Shown: in pieces, positions 34,315 through 46,171 of the stretch
How the letters are laid out: each line of letters begins with the position of its first letter
How positions within the stretch are numbered: position 1 is the stretch's first letter
Source of the DNA: Zingiber officinale
Lineage: Eukaryota; Streptophyta; Magnoliopsida; Zingiberales; Zingiberaceae
NCBI RefSeq assembly: GCF_018446385.1
Contig: NW_024589857.1
Span: forward strand, 1-64,000
Length of the DNA: 64,000 nucleotides
Direction: 5' to 3'
Notes under the pieces: model-generated
What the model was told of the DNA's origin: nothing
The model's database searches: none
Seen by the model: only the letters and a program-made list of their open reading frames with translations
Translations under genes and position numbers: made by a program

Positions 34315-36925
34315 TTATTAGAAAATAATTAATATTAATAAATATTTATTTATTAATTAATTATTAGAGAAATTATTATTAAAAATACTTATTTATTTTT
34401 TAATTATTAAAGAATAATTATTATTAACAAATACTTATTTATTTTATAGTATTTTATATGTTTTCTGAATTTTTTTATTTTTCATTTTGTAATAGTATTT
34501 ATATATCATATATTATCATTAATAAAGTATATGAATTCTTTCGTCAATATGATATCAGAGCGTTAAGCTTAATCCATAATATCCACCAGCCGTCTTCTAC
34601 AATGGCTGTCGCCGACGACATCACTCGTCGGCTATCTCTCACAAATACTCCGGATTTACCTTCCTCCTTTGTGGTTCTCAACGTCAATGCCCAAGCACTG
34701 TTGAAACTCACCACCTCCAATTACTCTGCTTAGTGCTTGCAATTTACATCTCTTCTATTCGGATATGACTTACTGAGTTTTATTGATGGCCCACGTCCCT
34801 AATACCATGTTGATTGACAGAATTCAACAAGAGGAGGGTGCTCTGATACCATGTGACTTTTCTGATGTTTGGACATCTCATAAATCATCATTTGATGGAC
34901 TCAAGTATTATGCTATCTTTGTTGATCATTTTACAAAGTATATATATTGTTTTATCCCTTATGTAAAAAATCGGATGTATACTCTACCTTTATTGCATTC
35001 AAAATTCTTGTAGAAAATCGATTGTCGATGACTATCAAAATACTCTTTATTGACAATGGAGGTGAATTCTTAGCTCTTCGCTCATTTCTTACTACTCATG
35101 CTGTTAGTCACCTTACCACTCCTTCACATACTCCTGAACACAATGGATACTCTAAATGTCGTCATCGTCATATTGTCGAAACTAGTCTCACTTTATTGTG
35201 CAAAGCGTCTATTCCACTCACTTTCTGGTCGTATGTCTTTGCTGCGGCAGTCTATTTGATTAACCGCATGCCTAAGGTTGGTCTTTCCCACATGTCCTCT
35301 TTTGAAAAATTGTTCACCATCGTTCCTAATATTTCTAAGCTTCAAGTTTTCAGGTGTCTATGCTTTCCGTGGTTGCGCCCCTATTCTCACCACAAGCTTG
35401 ATCTCAAGTCAACCTCTTGTATCTTACTTGGCTATTCTCTCACCCAGAGTGTCTTCCTGTGCTATGATGTCACTCTCAAAAGAGTTTTTGTATCTCATCA
35501 TATTAAGTTTGTGGAGCATGCATGTTTTTCCATTTACCATCACCTCCTCCTTGGATTCCACAGAAATAGACATTGATTTTGAGCTCTCTGTTGCACCAGT
35601 CCTCTCGTGGAACCCTCCAGCATCGGTTCTGCAACCTGCCACTCGCAACCGACTTCTTCACCGCTATCATCGCGCCGCCATCACCGTCTCTTGTTGTCGG
35701 GTCATCCACGTTGCCTAGTGGCGACCGACCCTCAAGCCCACCGCCTCTCATCCCCCTCTCGCTTCTCAAAACCAACATCTCATGTAAAGTCGCTCCAAAA
35801 ATATCATCTACAAACCCAATCCGAAGTATCTTCTTCATATTAGCATTTCACAACTCTGTGAACCCTCCTCTGTCACGTAGGCACTCAAATATCCGAATTG
35901 GGTACAGGCCATGCACGAAGAGTATGATGCTCTTCTCCGTAATTGGACTTGGACTCTTATCCCGCTTTCGCTAAATCAAAATCTTGTGGGTAACAAGTGG
36001 GTGCTTCGCATTAAGTGTAATTCTGATGGCTCAATTGATCGGTATAAGGCTCGCCTTGTTGCCAAGGATTTTCATTAGCGTCCTGATATTGACTTTCATG
36101 ATACATTCATCCCTGCTATTAATCCAGTAACAATGCACATTATTCTTAGTCTGGTTGTGAACAGGGGTGGTGTCTTTGCCAACTTAATGTCAACAATGTG
36201 TTTCTTAATGGTCGCCTTGAAGAGGAGGTTTATATGGTGCAATCTTCAAGCATGCGAAGTGCTGAGTTTCCGGATCAGTGTGTCGTTTGCATAAGGCGCT
36301 TTATGGCCTAAAATAGGCTCCGTGTGCTTAGTATTTGGAGTTTCACGCTTTCTTGGTCTCTCTTGGCTTTGTCGGATCTCAGGCTGACACCTCCTTATTT
36401 GTTTATTTTTGGAATGGTTCTCTTATCTATTTCCTTGTATATGTTGATGATCTAATCATTACAGGTAGTGATACTTCTTCTGTTGACATCATAGTATGTA
36501 AACTTCATGCAAAATTTACGATGAAGGATCTTGGGGTTTTTTCCCTCTTCTACGGTGTTGAGGTTCGCCCAACCTCAAATGGTCTTCTCGTATGGCTATT
36601 GACTATTACTTTGTTCGTGATCTGGTGCATGTCTCCGAACTACGAGTTACTTATATTCCTGCTGAGGATCAGTTGGCTGATGCACTTACCAAGTCACTTT
36701 CTCGACCTTGACTGTTTGCTATTTGCAGCAAGATTGGTGTCATTTCTAGGACACAATCTTGAGGGAGCATCTTAGGAAATACTTATTTGTTTCCTAATTA
36801 TTAGAGAATAATTATTATTAGGAAATATTTATTTGTTTTATACTATTTTATATGTTTTCCTATTTTATGTGTTTTCCTATTTTTCATTTTATAATGGTAT
36901 TTATATGCCGACCACAAGATATGTT
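34315..36925 (+). mobile_element. Internally deleted Ty1/copia LTR retrotransposon
   Basis: The left LTR (about 34315-34546) is followed by ATGATATCAGAGCG, a primer binding site for initiator Met tRNA. A gag start at 34601 reads MAVADDITRRLSL and continues over a stop to LQFTSLLFGYDLLSFIDGP, then jumps directly into integrase (YYAIFVDHFTKYIYCF, KILFIDNGGEFLALRSFL, HTPEHNGYSK). Next come an RT start (NKWVLRIKCNSDGSIDRYKA) and the RT active site FLVYVDDLIITGS near 36430-36475. A second jump leads to the RNase H end (TYIPAEDQLADALTKSLSR). A purine tract CTTGAGGGAG at 36759-36768 precedes a partial 3' LTR from about 36770. Integrase before RT defines copia. Two large deletions plus stops make it dead. 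Confidence 0.88.
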
Positions 36926-37492
36926 ATTAAGGAAATTACATAATTAAAATTATTACTTTAGTATTCAATATGTAAATATCCTTAGTTAATTTTGATATGA
37001 TTAATATAATTAAATTAGACTCTATGTATTTGATATTTTATGTTTAAGTGTATAAGGACTTAGGAACACAGGAAATCGAGCAGAAGACGTAGCGAGCAAG
37101 AAGGATGATACAGGAAGCGAGTCGATGAGTTCGATGCATCCAAGGGATGAAGAGCTACGGAAGAGTATATCGGCAGACGAGAAGGACGTATGCAGCGCTT
37201 CCGAGGGAGAAGAAATCGAGAAGAAAATCTGCTCGAGGAGAAGGGCGGAGTTGGGTTTCAATAAGCTCAACTCTTGATGCCTAGAGAATCACCCAAGAGA
37301 TCAGAACAGCAGCTGGGCAAGTCAACACAAAGTTGACTTATCCAAGCGTTTAGACCAAGTCCAAGCTCCCGTACTAGCTTAGGTCAACAGATGTGCTTGT
37401 TCGGAGATATTGTAACGGGTATAGAATTTAAGCCCACGTCAGCAACATTCTAAGCATCCAGATCGATCCAGGCGCCTAACCATGGATAAGAG

Positions 37493-40400
37493 TGTAAAAT
37501 ACGGTAACAAAATAATGATTAAATAATAAGGTTATTTGAGAAAATAATCTTATTGGAATTTTTAGAAATTTTTAGAAATTTTCTGGGAATTAATCGGAAC
37601 TTGTACGACGTATTTAGAGGGAATGCACTTATGGGCTTGAGAAAAACCTGTTTAGAATACCCAGAGGTAGGAGTTGATTGAGTAATGGATATAGGGTTTA
37701 ATTTTAAAATCCCTAAGTTATAAAATATATTATCGTGCCCTAGCCTCCTTCCCCACACCGATCCCCCACCTCTCAAGTGCCTCCTTCTCCCCGATTTCTG
37801 CCCTAGCCAAATCCCTTCCACCTTCGCTGACTCCTCCCTCTTCCTCATCTTCTCTTTTCTCGATCTCCTCTCCTAAGCCATTATCACCGACTTCCCCTTT
37901 TCCCTCTTCGCTCACAATTCTGCCCGAGCCAATTGCCGCCTCCCCCTCTCTGCGCGAAGCCAAGTCGCCACCGCTCGCCACCCATTGCCATCGCCAGTGA
38001 AGTCCCGATGTCGCAGCTACCTTGTGAGTGCCTACCTCTTCTCTGACTTGTCGCTGACGCCAAACGTCAACTGACGACATGCTCTAATATTGATCCACCG
38101 TTGTCGATGGTCGAGCAATGCCGTCACCCTCTTCCTCACACACCTCTTCCCTAGATTGTTGGATCGTCGGATATGTCGATCCTGTGTTGCCTATGCTAAT
38201 CCATCATCGCCACTGCCCACCTTGGCAACACTACGACATCTGGCCGCAACAAGAGCTATCCAACAAGTAGATTCCCTTTGTAAGTATAAGAAGAATGTTT
38301 CTTTCCGTAGGTTACAATACAATCCGGGATGATGTCTAGGGTGTCTGGTGAGTTGATTTGGTTGTGCGATGTTTTCTTGCAGCGCTCTTGCTTTGCTATA
38401 TGATTTCTATCAATTTTCTACAACGGGTTTGGATGTTCGTAATCAAAATGGGTGGTTTTTAGGTTACCGGTTCTCTACAATGGATTGGGGCGTGTGAGCT
38501 AGAATCGAGTGTCGATCAGTTTCCTTTCAAATTGTTGAGTTCTGGACTTGATTCTTGCAGTTTTCATTTGGATTTGCAGTAGGAGGTATAAACATTAAGG
38601 TTTTGTTCTTCAAATGCCTCTGAAGTGGGTGATGTTCTTGTAGTTTGAATATGAAGTTGGTCATGTTTCTCTTTACTTCTCCCATTGGTGTGATTAGTAT
38701 GGACAGATTTAGGAAGATTAGGGTTTTGGGTTAATGATTTCCTTATCGTGACCTAATATTTATTTCTTCTTGTTGTAATGGAGGATGGGGTAATAGATTT
38801 GAGTGAATTAGGGATTTGTCTCCGTGGTCGCTTTATTTTCACGATGGTTCCGGACTTCTAGTAATAGATTCGATTGTTGACAAATTGATTTCAAGGTTGT
38901 AATGGTTCCGCATAGGGGAATTTGGTTTGGTATGCGATTCTATTTTTTTAGTAAATTAGGATTTTCCCTAATCATATTCGGTTATGGGTTAGCCACCTAA
39001 TTTATTATGGGTTTAGTTAACTAGTTCATGTTTGACATAGCTATAATACATCATGTGTTTGCAGGATTTTGATTCGATACGGGTGATTTGACGTTGGGTT
39101 GGTTTGACACAATCTTTGCAATAAAGGCGGGTACTTCTTACTTTGATTCTGTAGTTCTTTGAACTTGGTGCATGAACTATTTTGGATAAGAAATTATTTT
39201 TTACCTTGACTTCACTCTTATTTTCCTGTGTTTGATACTTCCACTCGATCTTTGAAATATTCGTTTTCATATCTATACAGTTTCTCGTTGTTATCCATGA
39301 TACGTAGAAGATACTAGATACCATGTTTGCATATGTTTTGATTACTGTTTATTTATGTATCGTATTGAGCATGCTGACTTCATATAGCATACCTAATTTC
39401 TGCTTATATTTGTATGATGACTGTCACATTTTGTGCATCATATCATTGCATGCATGTCAACGATAAATTCTCCCTTGTGGTCGAGAGAGTCGTTAACCAG
39501 GGACGCACGCTCGGGCACTCGAGAGAGTGGTAGCTGGAGCAGATGCCGCTTGTCTTGTCGTGCCACACTCGACCACTCACGGGCGGTGGTAGCTGGAGTT
39601 GTGAGCAGCAGGGCCCCCGCCGCAGATGTAGCTAGTTAGCTACTATGCAACTGTCCACTCGGCCACTCCAGAGAGTGGTAGCTGGAGTGTTGTATAGTTT
39701 GTCACTGACCCGGCCTCTCGACCATACAAGGGTCATGGTGCAGAGGGGTGAGCGGGAGTGACTATCCGTGCATACGCTGTTATTATAGTTACTTTGGCTG
39801 CTGCTGTTTACATATATTGTTATTACTTACTCATGCGGTTGTGGTATACTTATGCTGCCATCGCTTACTACTGTTGTTCACTTATGTTGTTATGCTTACT
39901 TATGTTAAGATATACTCTTATTGTAGATGTTGATTTATTTATTGGAAATTTGTATAAACCTTGCTTATTACCTCTGTAGTTATGAGCAGTACTATAGCAG
40001 ATTAATACCACTTCTGACCTTTTATCACCTAGCCTAGGATATGGTTTTAGGTATGAGCTTTTATTATATTTTTATTTTAGTATCTGCTATTTATCTTATG
40101 AGACTGTATATTGTTGACACTATCTACTTGGATATTATGTTCATACACTATCTTTCTTTTACCCGCTGAGTTCCAATAATCACCACCCCACAAAATGATT
40201 TTTCTTTTACCAGGTAGCAGGTAGATGAGTCATGGATGCTTGGAGAGATCTGCCTGCCAGTCTTGTGTCATATCTAAGGAATGATTTTGGTTTTGTTTCT
40301 CTTTACTTGCATTTCGTATTCGTTGGATTTGATGCTATGAGAACTAACTATATTTTGATACTTGTTTTGTGGACTTTGTATCTGTGATGTTTTGTGGACT

Positions 40401-41696
40401 TTGCATTTGTGGGTTTTCTTTTCATTATTCCGCTGTGTTTTCAGTGCAGCCGTTAGGCCATTAGTGTTTTAAACTGCGTGGGTGTTGTTGTATTGTTCCA
40501 GCCGAGTAAGCTGTATTATATAAACTACGTGGTTATGTGTGTTCCAGCCCTGTGGGTTGATGAATATGTTATATGTTGTTTGTGTATGTATATTGCTTCA
40601 TATTGTCACCGGTACAGGGGAGATGCTGTCGAAATTTTATCGGTAAGGACTGTTGGAGCAATCCCAATGGTCCGCGGGACCATGTGTTTTGGTGTTTGGG
40701 CAAAGGGTTTAAGTTAGGTTCACCCTTGTATTTGATATGTGTATTTGAGTTGTGCAGGTTTGCAGGATACACATATGACTCAGGTTGATGGCTTCGGGTC
40801 CGGTGAAGGATGGAGCATCCGAGGGACCGTGGACAAGGCAGCGAGGACAAGGGCCGAGGGAAGCGACTTCGAGGCATACGCGAAGGATGGCATTGGGTAC
40901 GAGCCGCGGGCTTGAATGCATCCGAGGGACGAGAGCCAAAGGAAGTAGGCTTGAAGGCAAAAGGTCAAAGCTGCAAAGGAAGAATCAAGTGAGTCATAAG
41001 GGTGAGGGCAGTGCACGAGAGATTGTACTCGGAGTAAAATCCTAGTTTTAGGGTTTCTTGTAGCGATCTTGTAGCGTTCTTGTAGCGATCTTGTAGCGCC
41101 ATCGTAGCGATCGTAGCGATCGCATGTTTTAGCGGTCGATCGCGATCGGCCGACCGGCAAGAATGTGTGGAATCGAGCCGTTGGGATGTAACGGTCGAAT
41201 TTCCACAGAGGGCAGTCGACTGCATGTTTTAGCAGTCGACTGGTAGGCGGGGTTTTCCAACCCGTGGCCTATAAAACCAAAGCTTGGGAGCTTGGTTTGA
41301 GTTGACGAAATAGAGGTGGTTAATCTCTATTAGTAGTCTACTTGTGCCCTAGCGTCAAAAGAGTTCTTGTGAGGGTTGTGGTGAGGTTTCTCCACCCACA
41401 AGGAGCTACGTGAGCTAGCCGGAGTTTGCCGGGGAGTAATCCACCGACGGATTGAGGGATCGTCCACCTTACGGACAGCCGTGGAGTAGGAGCTTTATCT
41501 CCGAACCACGTAAATCGGCGTGTGTTGGTTTGTTTGCTCTTTCTTATTCTTGTCTTTAGTTTAGCTTGTTTGTTTTGTATTTCCGCTGCGCAAGCTAACA
41601 TCGTAGGAGAAGCGAGTATTTGGGGGCGCCGTCTATCCAACCCCCCTTCAAGCCGGCCCACCGATCCCTTACAAGGACTTCTCTGGGGGCGTGACA
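37493..41696 (+). repeat. Solo LTR of a Del/Tekay-like gypsy element (about 3.2 kb) with another LTR nested in it
   Basis: Starts TGTAAAATACGG and ends GGGGGCGTGACA, flanked by perfect AAGAG duplications at 37488-37492 and 41697-41701. Without the 1023-bp nested LTR and its 5-bp duplication it is 3176 bp. It has a CT-rich transcribed leader (37740-38030), a GC-rich block of repeated GAGAGTGGTAGCTGGAG (39480-39690), and near the 3' end GTCACCGGTACAGGGGAGATG, which resembles Del/Tekay chromovirus LTRs as I remember them. No gag-pol follows, so it is a recombination product. Short frames inside it are not genes. Confidence 0.8.
40651..41673 (+). repeat. Solo LTR (1023 bp) nested inside the larger LTR
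   Basis: Begins TGTTGGAGCAATCCCAATGG and ends CCGATCCCTTACA. Perfect AGGAC duplications flank it at 40646-40650 and 41674-41678. It shows a TATAAAA at 41270-41276, a run of GTAGCG units near 41060-41120, and CAGTCGACTG palindromes near 41214-41242, all consistent with a U3 promoter. There is no internal region, so only one LTR remains. Confidence 0.9.
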
Positions 41697-42112
41697 AAGA
41701 GACTCATCATGAAGTCATTGTGGAGCCATTGCTAAGCGGATAAAGCGCCACAATGGAGGTGCCTGGACCTGATCTAGGCGTACGGAACCCGCCACGTCAT
41801 TAACAACTATATTTCAACCCATGAGTTATAAATAAAGCTCAGTCTTTTTCATTCAGACAACACACTATACTTTCATTTCTGAATTCGTTCTTTATTTTTG
41901 TTGAAGCGTTAACATCTATAAGAGACTACTCTGTTGTCACCGAAGGAGATTTTCTAATTGAACTTTCATTGTATTAGATTAGCAACCTCGCTGGTTGCAA
42001 ACCAAGTAAATTTTGTTATGCCTCTACTTTTTAATTAATGTTTATATTTTATTGTTAAACTAATATATGTTCCTTGCTAAGTTTCGAAAGCGAGATAAAT
42101 GCTAACTTTTTT

Positions 42113-42905
42113 TCATGTGATGTGGTGATATAGAGAGGCCCACTTGGCACAGGGTCAACTACCAAGGTAGAGGTTAAAGTCAAGGTGGTCAATGCCCGGG
42201 TGTCAAAGGGTCGAACGGAGAACAATTACAACGGGCGGTCAAGACAGGCAGAGCTCGACCGATGGGAGACATGGCCGAGCGGACCACTTGTCCAGCTCGG
42301 GATAATACGTAAAACATCCGACACTCAGCATCGAGTAGCAGGACGCTAAAGAAGACCGGATAGCTTGTCCAAACGGAGAGGGTATGTTACTACACAGTCA
42401 TCACAAGGAAGAGCAAATAAGACCGACAGACCAGAGGAGTCTCGTCCGAGCGACTACCTCGCTCGGCCAAACAGCGAGACCTAGCCATGGATGGAGCGGA
42501 GGAGTCTCAGCCGAGCGGCTACCCCGCTCGGCCAAGCAACGAGACCACTGTAATATCTCTGGACATCTTTTTGGGAGATAGTGCCATTAATACGAGGCAT
42601 GGTCGATAAGCGGATCGTACGGGAGAAGTTTTTACTGTCTTGTTAGGTATATGCATGTCCTGTTAAGGTATAGTGTCAAAGGTACTTTCATGACAGGTCC
42701 TTTTATAAGACATATTGGAGAGCGTGCCCACATCTCGAGAAACATGCACGTCTCCAATAAAGGGGGGTTTATCATCGACGGAGGTACGTGAGATTCATTA
42801 TTTGCGCTAGTTCTACTATTGCTCCACTTTTTTCTATTATTCCAGTGTCTGACTTGAACGTCGGGGGATCAACGTCAAAAACCTTTTTCTTCACTTGACA
42901 TTGAC
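42113..42905 (+). repeat. LTR-like segment with CCGAGCGG/CGCTCGGCC motifs
   Basis: GC-richer than its flanks. It has repeated mirror phrases (AGCCGAGCGGCTACC, CCCGCTCGGCCAAGCAACGA) at about 42430-42545, then a GGTCCTTTTATAAGACA TATA-like region near 42698-42714 and a GGGGGATCAACGTCAAAAACC ending typical of retroelement leaders. No target duplication or matching second copy was seen, so element type and ends are uncertain. Confidence 0.4.
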
Positions 42906-42909
42906 ATTA

Positions 42910-43480
42910 TTTATTTTATAAAATGGAACGAGGTCTACAATCGATCAACAAAGTCACTATATTTTCAACTTTCCATCTTCCCACTTTAGTACACGATGTA
43001 GGACTTTTCACCCCTCAATCTCGCCTCATCGAGACTTAACATGATGTTTATGTTCACACTTCATTCTTTAATATGTTTTTTTTGGAATGTCAAAATCTTT
43101 ATTAACTAAGCTTTCAAATGGTCGCCCAAGTTTTTTTTTTAATCCAAGTATTCACGTCTTCCAATGGTCGATCTCATATAAATTTTTCTTTCACTGTTAG
43201 GATAACTAACAGATAACTATTTCAATGATGAATATTCTTAAATCCGTTTAAGAAAAAATCACTTGTAATTTAAATTTTAAATTTCTTGATATTTATTAAT
43301 ATTCTTATGTCCGTTTTTATGGGAGGGAAAATCACTTATAATGGGTCTTATCTTAAATTCAAATTTTAAAATTCTGGATAATTCATTGAAAAACCTAATC
43401 GCTGCCCGGGCATCGAATCGCCGCTCACGATATCGACGTGCGAATTATTAATTGGAAATCAGAAAACATTTAGGATAAGA
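42910..43480. other. AT-rich spacer, nothing recognised
   Basis: No coding, repeat or RNA signal stands out. It separates the repeat cluster from the GC-rich region upstream of the GATA gene. Confidence 0.5.
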
Positions 43481-43489
43481 TTGAAAACT

Positions 43490-43970
43490 AGCCCATGATT
43501 TGGACCCTGGGCCCCATGCGGCCACTCCGCTCCCCACCCCCCGGTTCGAATTTCGAACGATCGCTCGTCCGATGCGGCCCTCGCTCTGCTAGATCGCCTC
43601 GCAACCAATGGACGGGCGCCGCGTGGACTGTGTTCAGGTCCGCTTCGCCGCCGTCGGTTGGACGTCTCTTTTCCGGATTTGCCCACGGGGAAATATGAAA
43701 TGACGCTCGTGACCTGGCCGAAAGGGCGGCCGTACCGAGGTTTGCTCTGGCCCACGTCGCGCATGGTCCGCGGACGGAACCAAAGAATCCTCGGAGCCAG
43801 GCGCGGGAAGGGCGTTTCGGTCAATTCGCTAGGATCACGTGGAACCCGCGCCGGGAATTTGGACGCGTCTCGCCGCGCGGAGGACGGTCGCCACCGCGAA
43901 GCGCGTGACTTCGATGAAAAAAGTGGGGCCCGCCTGAAGGAGAAAATTCACTTCGCCCCTCCGTAATTAT
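43490..43970 (+). promoter_or_regulatory. GC-rich, CpG-dense block upstream of the GATA gene
   Basis: An island of about 480 bases, rich in CG dinucleotides, in otherwise AT-rich DNA, ending about 1 kb before the GATA start codon. It contains a G-box-type CACGTGG at 43836-43842 and several GGGCCC/GGCCC motifs. Short open frames occur on both strands, as expected for GC-rich DNA, without protein character. A distal promoter or an unrecognised 5' exon are both possible. Confidence 0.4.
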
Positions 43971-43974
43971 GATA

Positions 43975-44760
43975 TAATAAGGAACATTTTAACATTTTGA
44001 CGCCCGTAATTTAACTAATGTCTGGGTGTCCGTCTGGGGACAAAAGGCTGTCCTCCCTTTTTTGTTTTTCTTTCTTTTTAATAATTTGTGAAATTAATTT
44101 GTGGCTCGGTGTAATTATTGCTCGTGAGTGAGTAGGGACAGGAAATGGAGGGCCCGATTACACGTTGGAAAGAGAATGGTAAAGGGGAGTACAAATTATG
44201 GAGTTTTACTTTGAAATATTATTATATTAAAATATTATTATTTTTTAATTATTTAAATTTATATTCTGAGCGTCAAGTAATGGAAGAAGACAAGGATAAT
44301 TTTGTCATTTTAATTATTCTCATTTCCCCCTCTTTAAAGATAAAGAGAGAATGATAGCATCAAATATTAAAATTTCAATTTTAAAATGTACATAAATTAA
44401 ATGCTTTGATTTATCTGATAAATATTCTTCTAATAACTATGCAATACTCATTTTTCGTGGCTTATTGCATTTATTCGAGTGGATAAAAATCCTTCTTGTA
44501 ACAAATTCTCTCCACGCATAATTATATAAATTCTATTCTCTAATCGTGCACAAATTCTAAAGCGAGCTCATGCACTAATCTTAAAGCGTAGAGGTATTTA
44601 CCGAGTTATATTTTTGAAAAAAAAAATAAATTGAAAATGCTTTTGATAAAAAAAAAAAGGAAAGAAATAGTGAATTTCAAAGGGTGCAAGAAAAGGAAAA
44701 GGTACAATGAATGGGGGAGGAGGCAGTGCATTTGATACGAAACCATTCAATGCTCCGAAC
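43975..44760 (+). other. Proximal upstream region of the GATA gene
   Basis: AT-rich with no gene. A TATATAAA at about 44523-44530 is the only good TATA-box candidate. It is followed at 44780-44835 by a pyrimidine-rich CTTCTTCCTCCTCCTCC run of the kind seen near plant transcription starts. Confidence 0.4.
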
Positions 44761-44858
44761 GCTCGTCTCCTTTACCTAGCTTTCTTCTTCTATCCTCTGC
44801 AACTCTTCTTCCTCCTCCTCCTCCTCTTCCGGCCTCGCCATACTCCCACCGCGCTCAG

Positions 44859-44950
44859 GTACGGCGAAACCAGTTAATTTTTTTTTTCTTTTGTTGTCGT
44901 TGGGAAAGGAAGGAGAGGTATTTTGGGGGGTTTATGGTTCTTCTTCACAG
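44859..44950 (+). other. Candidate 5' UTR intron of the GATA gene
   Basis: A good donor (CTCAG then GTACGG) and a good acceptor (TTCTTCTTCACAG) frame 92 T-rich bases just before the coding start. Splicing would also remove the out-of-frame ATG at 44934 that would otherwise precede the GATA start. Confidence 0.45.
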
Positions 44951-44983
44951 CCGGTCGAGTTGCAGGTCGAGAAGGAAAGCTCC

Positions 44984-46171
44984 ATGGAGGCTCTCAGGGC
45001 GAGTTTGATGTCGGAGGCTTCGCCGCCGCTGGGACAGCTGCAGCAGCTTTCGGGCGAGGAGGCCGGGTGGGTCGTCGAAAGGGGGAACCTTTTGGGCGAG
45101 GGGTTCTCCGTCGACGACCTCCTCGACCTCGCCGAGTTCGCGGAGGGCGAGGCGGAGGAAGTCGGAAGGGAATCGGGACCGGAGCCGGAAACGAGACAGA
45201 AGGGAACGGAGAACTACTCCAGCTCTGATTCTTCTCCTTCCTCCTTGTCTTCCGGTCTCACCCGCGAACTCCAAGCGGCGGCGGCGGCGCCGACGCCGCC
45301 GTTTTCGGATATATGTCTTCCTGTAAGTCTTATCGTTGTCGGCGTCGGAATGATGGAGAATAGGAGGCAAAGATGCGATTTTTATGGTTAAAGAGTTGTT
45401 GTGTGCTTTGTTTAGGCTCGGGATGCTGTGGAGGAACTGGAGTGGATGTCGTTGATCATGGATGACTCCATCTCGGAGTTTCCGCCGCCGCCCTGTGACG
45501 GCGTCTCGGCCTTTTCTCCGCCGCCAGGAGATGCACAAGAGGAGGATCGCCAAGCTGGCGGCGTGGTGGAAGAAAGCCCCTTTTTGGGTCTCACTGTCTG
45601 CACCCTCTCCACGGAGGCCATGGTCCCCATGAAAGCCAAGCGGAGCAAGCGCTCGCGCGGCGTCACCGCTTCCTGGTCAGTCTCCGGTCCTCTCCACTTC
45701 GCCGACTCCTCCTGCTCCTCCGCCTCCTCCTGCGCCTCCACCTCGTCCTCTTCCTCCTTCCTCATCTACGACACGTCCGCCGGCGGCGGCTCCGTGGAGC
45801 AAAGCCCCCTCCTTTACGACCATCTCCACACCCTTCCTCTGCCCGCGAAGAAGCAGAAGCCAAAGAAGCGCGGCCGGAAGCCCAAATTCCCCTCCTCCGC
45901 CTCCGGCCCCAACGGCGAGCGGCGTTGCAGCCACTGCGGCGTCCAGAAAACCCCCCAGTGGCGCGCCGGCCCCCTCGGCGTCAAGACCCTCTGCAACGCT
46001 TGCGGCGTCCGCTTCAAGTCCGGCCGCCTCCTCCCGGAGTACCGCCCCGCCTGCAGCCCCACCTTCGTCAGCCACATGCACTCCAACAGCCACCGCAAGG
46101 TCCTCGAGATGCGCCGCGAGAAGGAGGCCACCCCGCTCACCTCCGCCGCTCCCCCTGTCGCCTCCTTCTAA
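44984..46171 (+). CDS. GATA-type zinc-finger transcription factor, two exons
   Basis: Exons 44984-45322 and 45416-46171 (GT-AG intron, phase 0) encode 364 residues. The protein starts [20 protein letters not shown], has an acidic segment ([20 protein letters not shown], about 48-67), a serine-rich middle, and an arginine/lysine cluster [13 protein letters not shown] (258-270) that can serve as a nuclear signal. One class IV finger follows, C284-x2-C287-x18-C306-x2-C309, with the plant-typical [19 protein letters not shown] and then [11 protein letters not shown]. This layout is that of plant GATA subfamily A (GATA5/GATA12-like), which binds WGATAR in light and growth responses. Exon 2 has extreme C/G use at third positions, unlike the AP2A gene. 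I chose the first in-frame ATG. Which paralogue it is cannot be told. Confidence 0.93.

Larger units (their letters stand above)
36973..42107 (+). repeat. Outer LTR (copia-like) split by a nested solo LTR
   Basis: The left half (about 36973-37492) runs from TTAGTTAATTTTGATATG through TAAGTGTATAAGGACTTAGG and ACACAGGAAATCGAGCAG to GGCGCCTAACCATGGATAAGAG. The right half resumes at 41697 with AAGAGACTCATCATGAAG and includes a TATA-like TTATAAATAAAG near 41829 and a pyrimidine-rich leader, ending about GCTAAC at 42107. Removing 37493-41696 and one AAGAG joins the two halves smoothly. Outer boundaries are approximate and no internal coding region belongs to it. Confidence 0.5.

Noticed and set aside
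39433..41160. Open frames within the nested LTRs
   Set aside because: They lie in LTR sequence bounded by target duplications and have no homology to gag, pol or host proteins.
43459..43966. Several overlapping frames in the GC-rich island on both strands
   Set aside because: All frames are open because stop codons are rare in GC-rich DNA. None shows domain character or splice continuity.
44945..45553. Minus-strand frame of about 200 codons opposite the GATA gene
   Set aside because: It is antisense to GC-rich coding exons and arginine-rich, as expected for a shadow; it spans the sense-strand intron without any splice logic.
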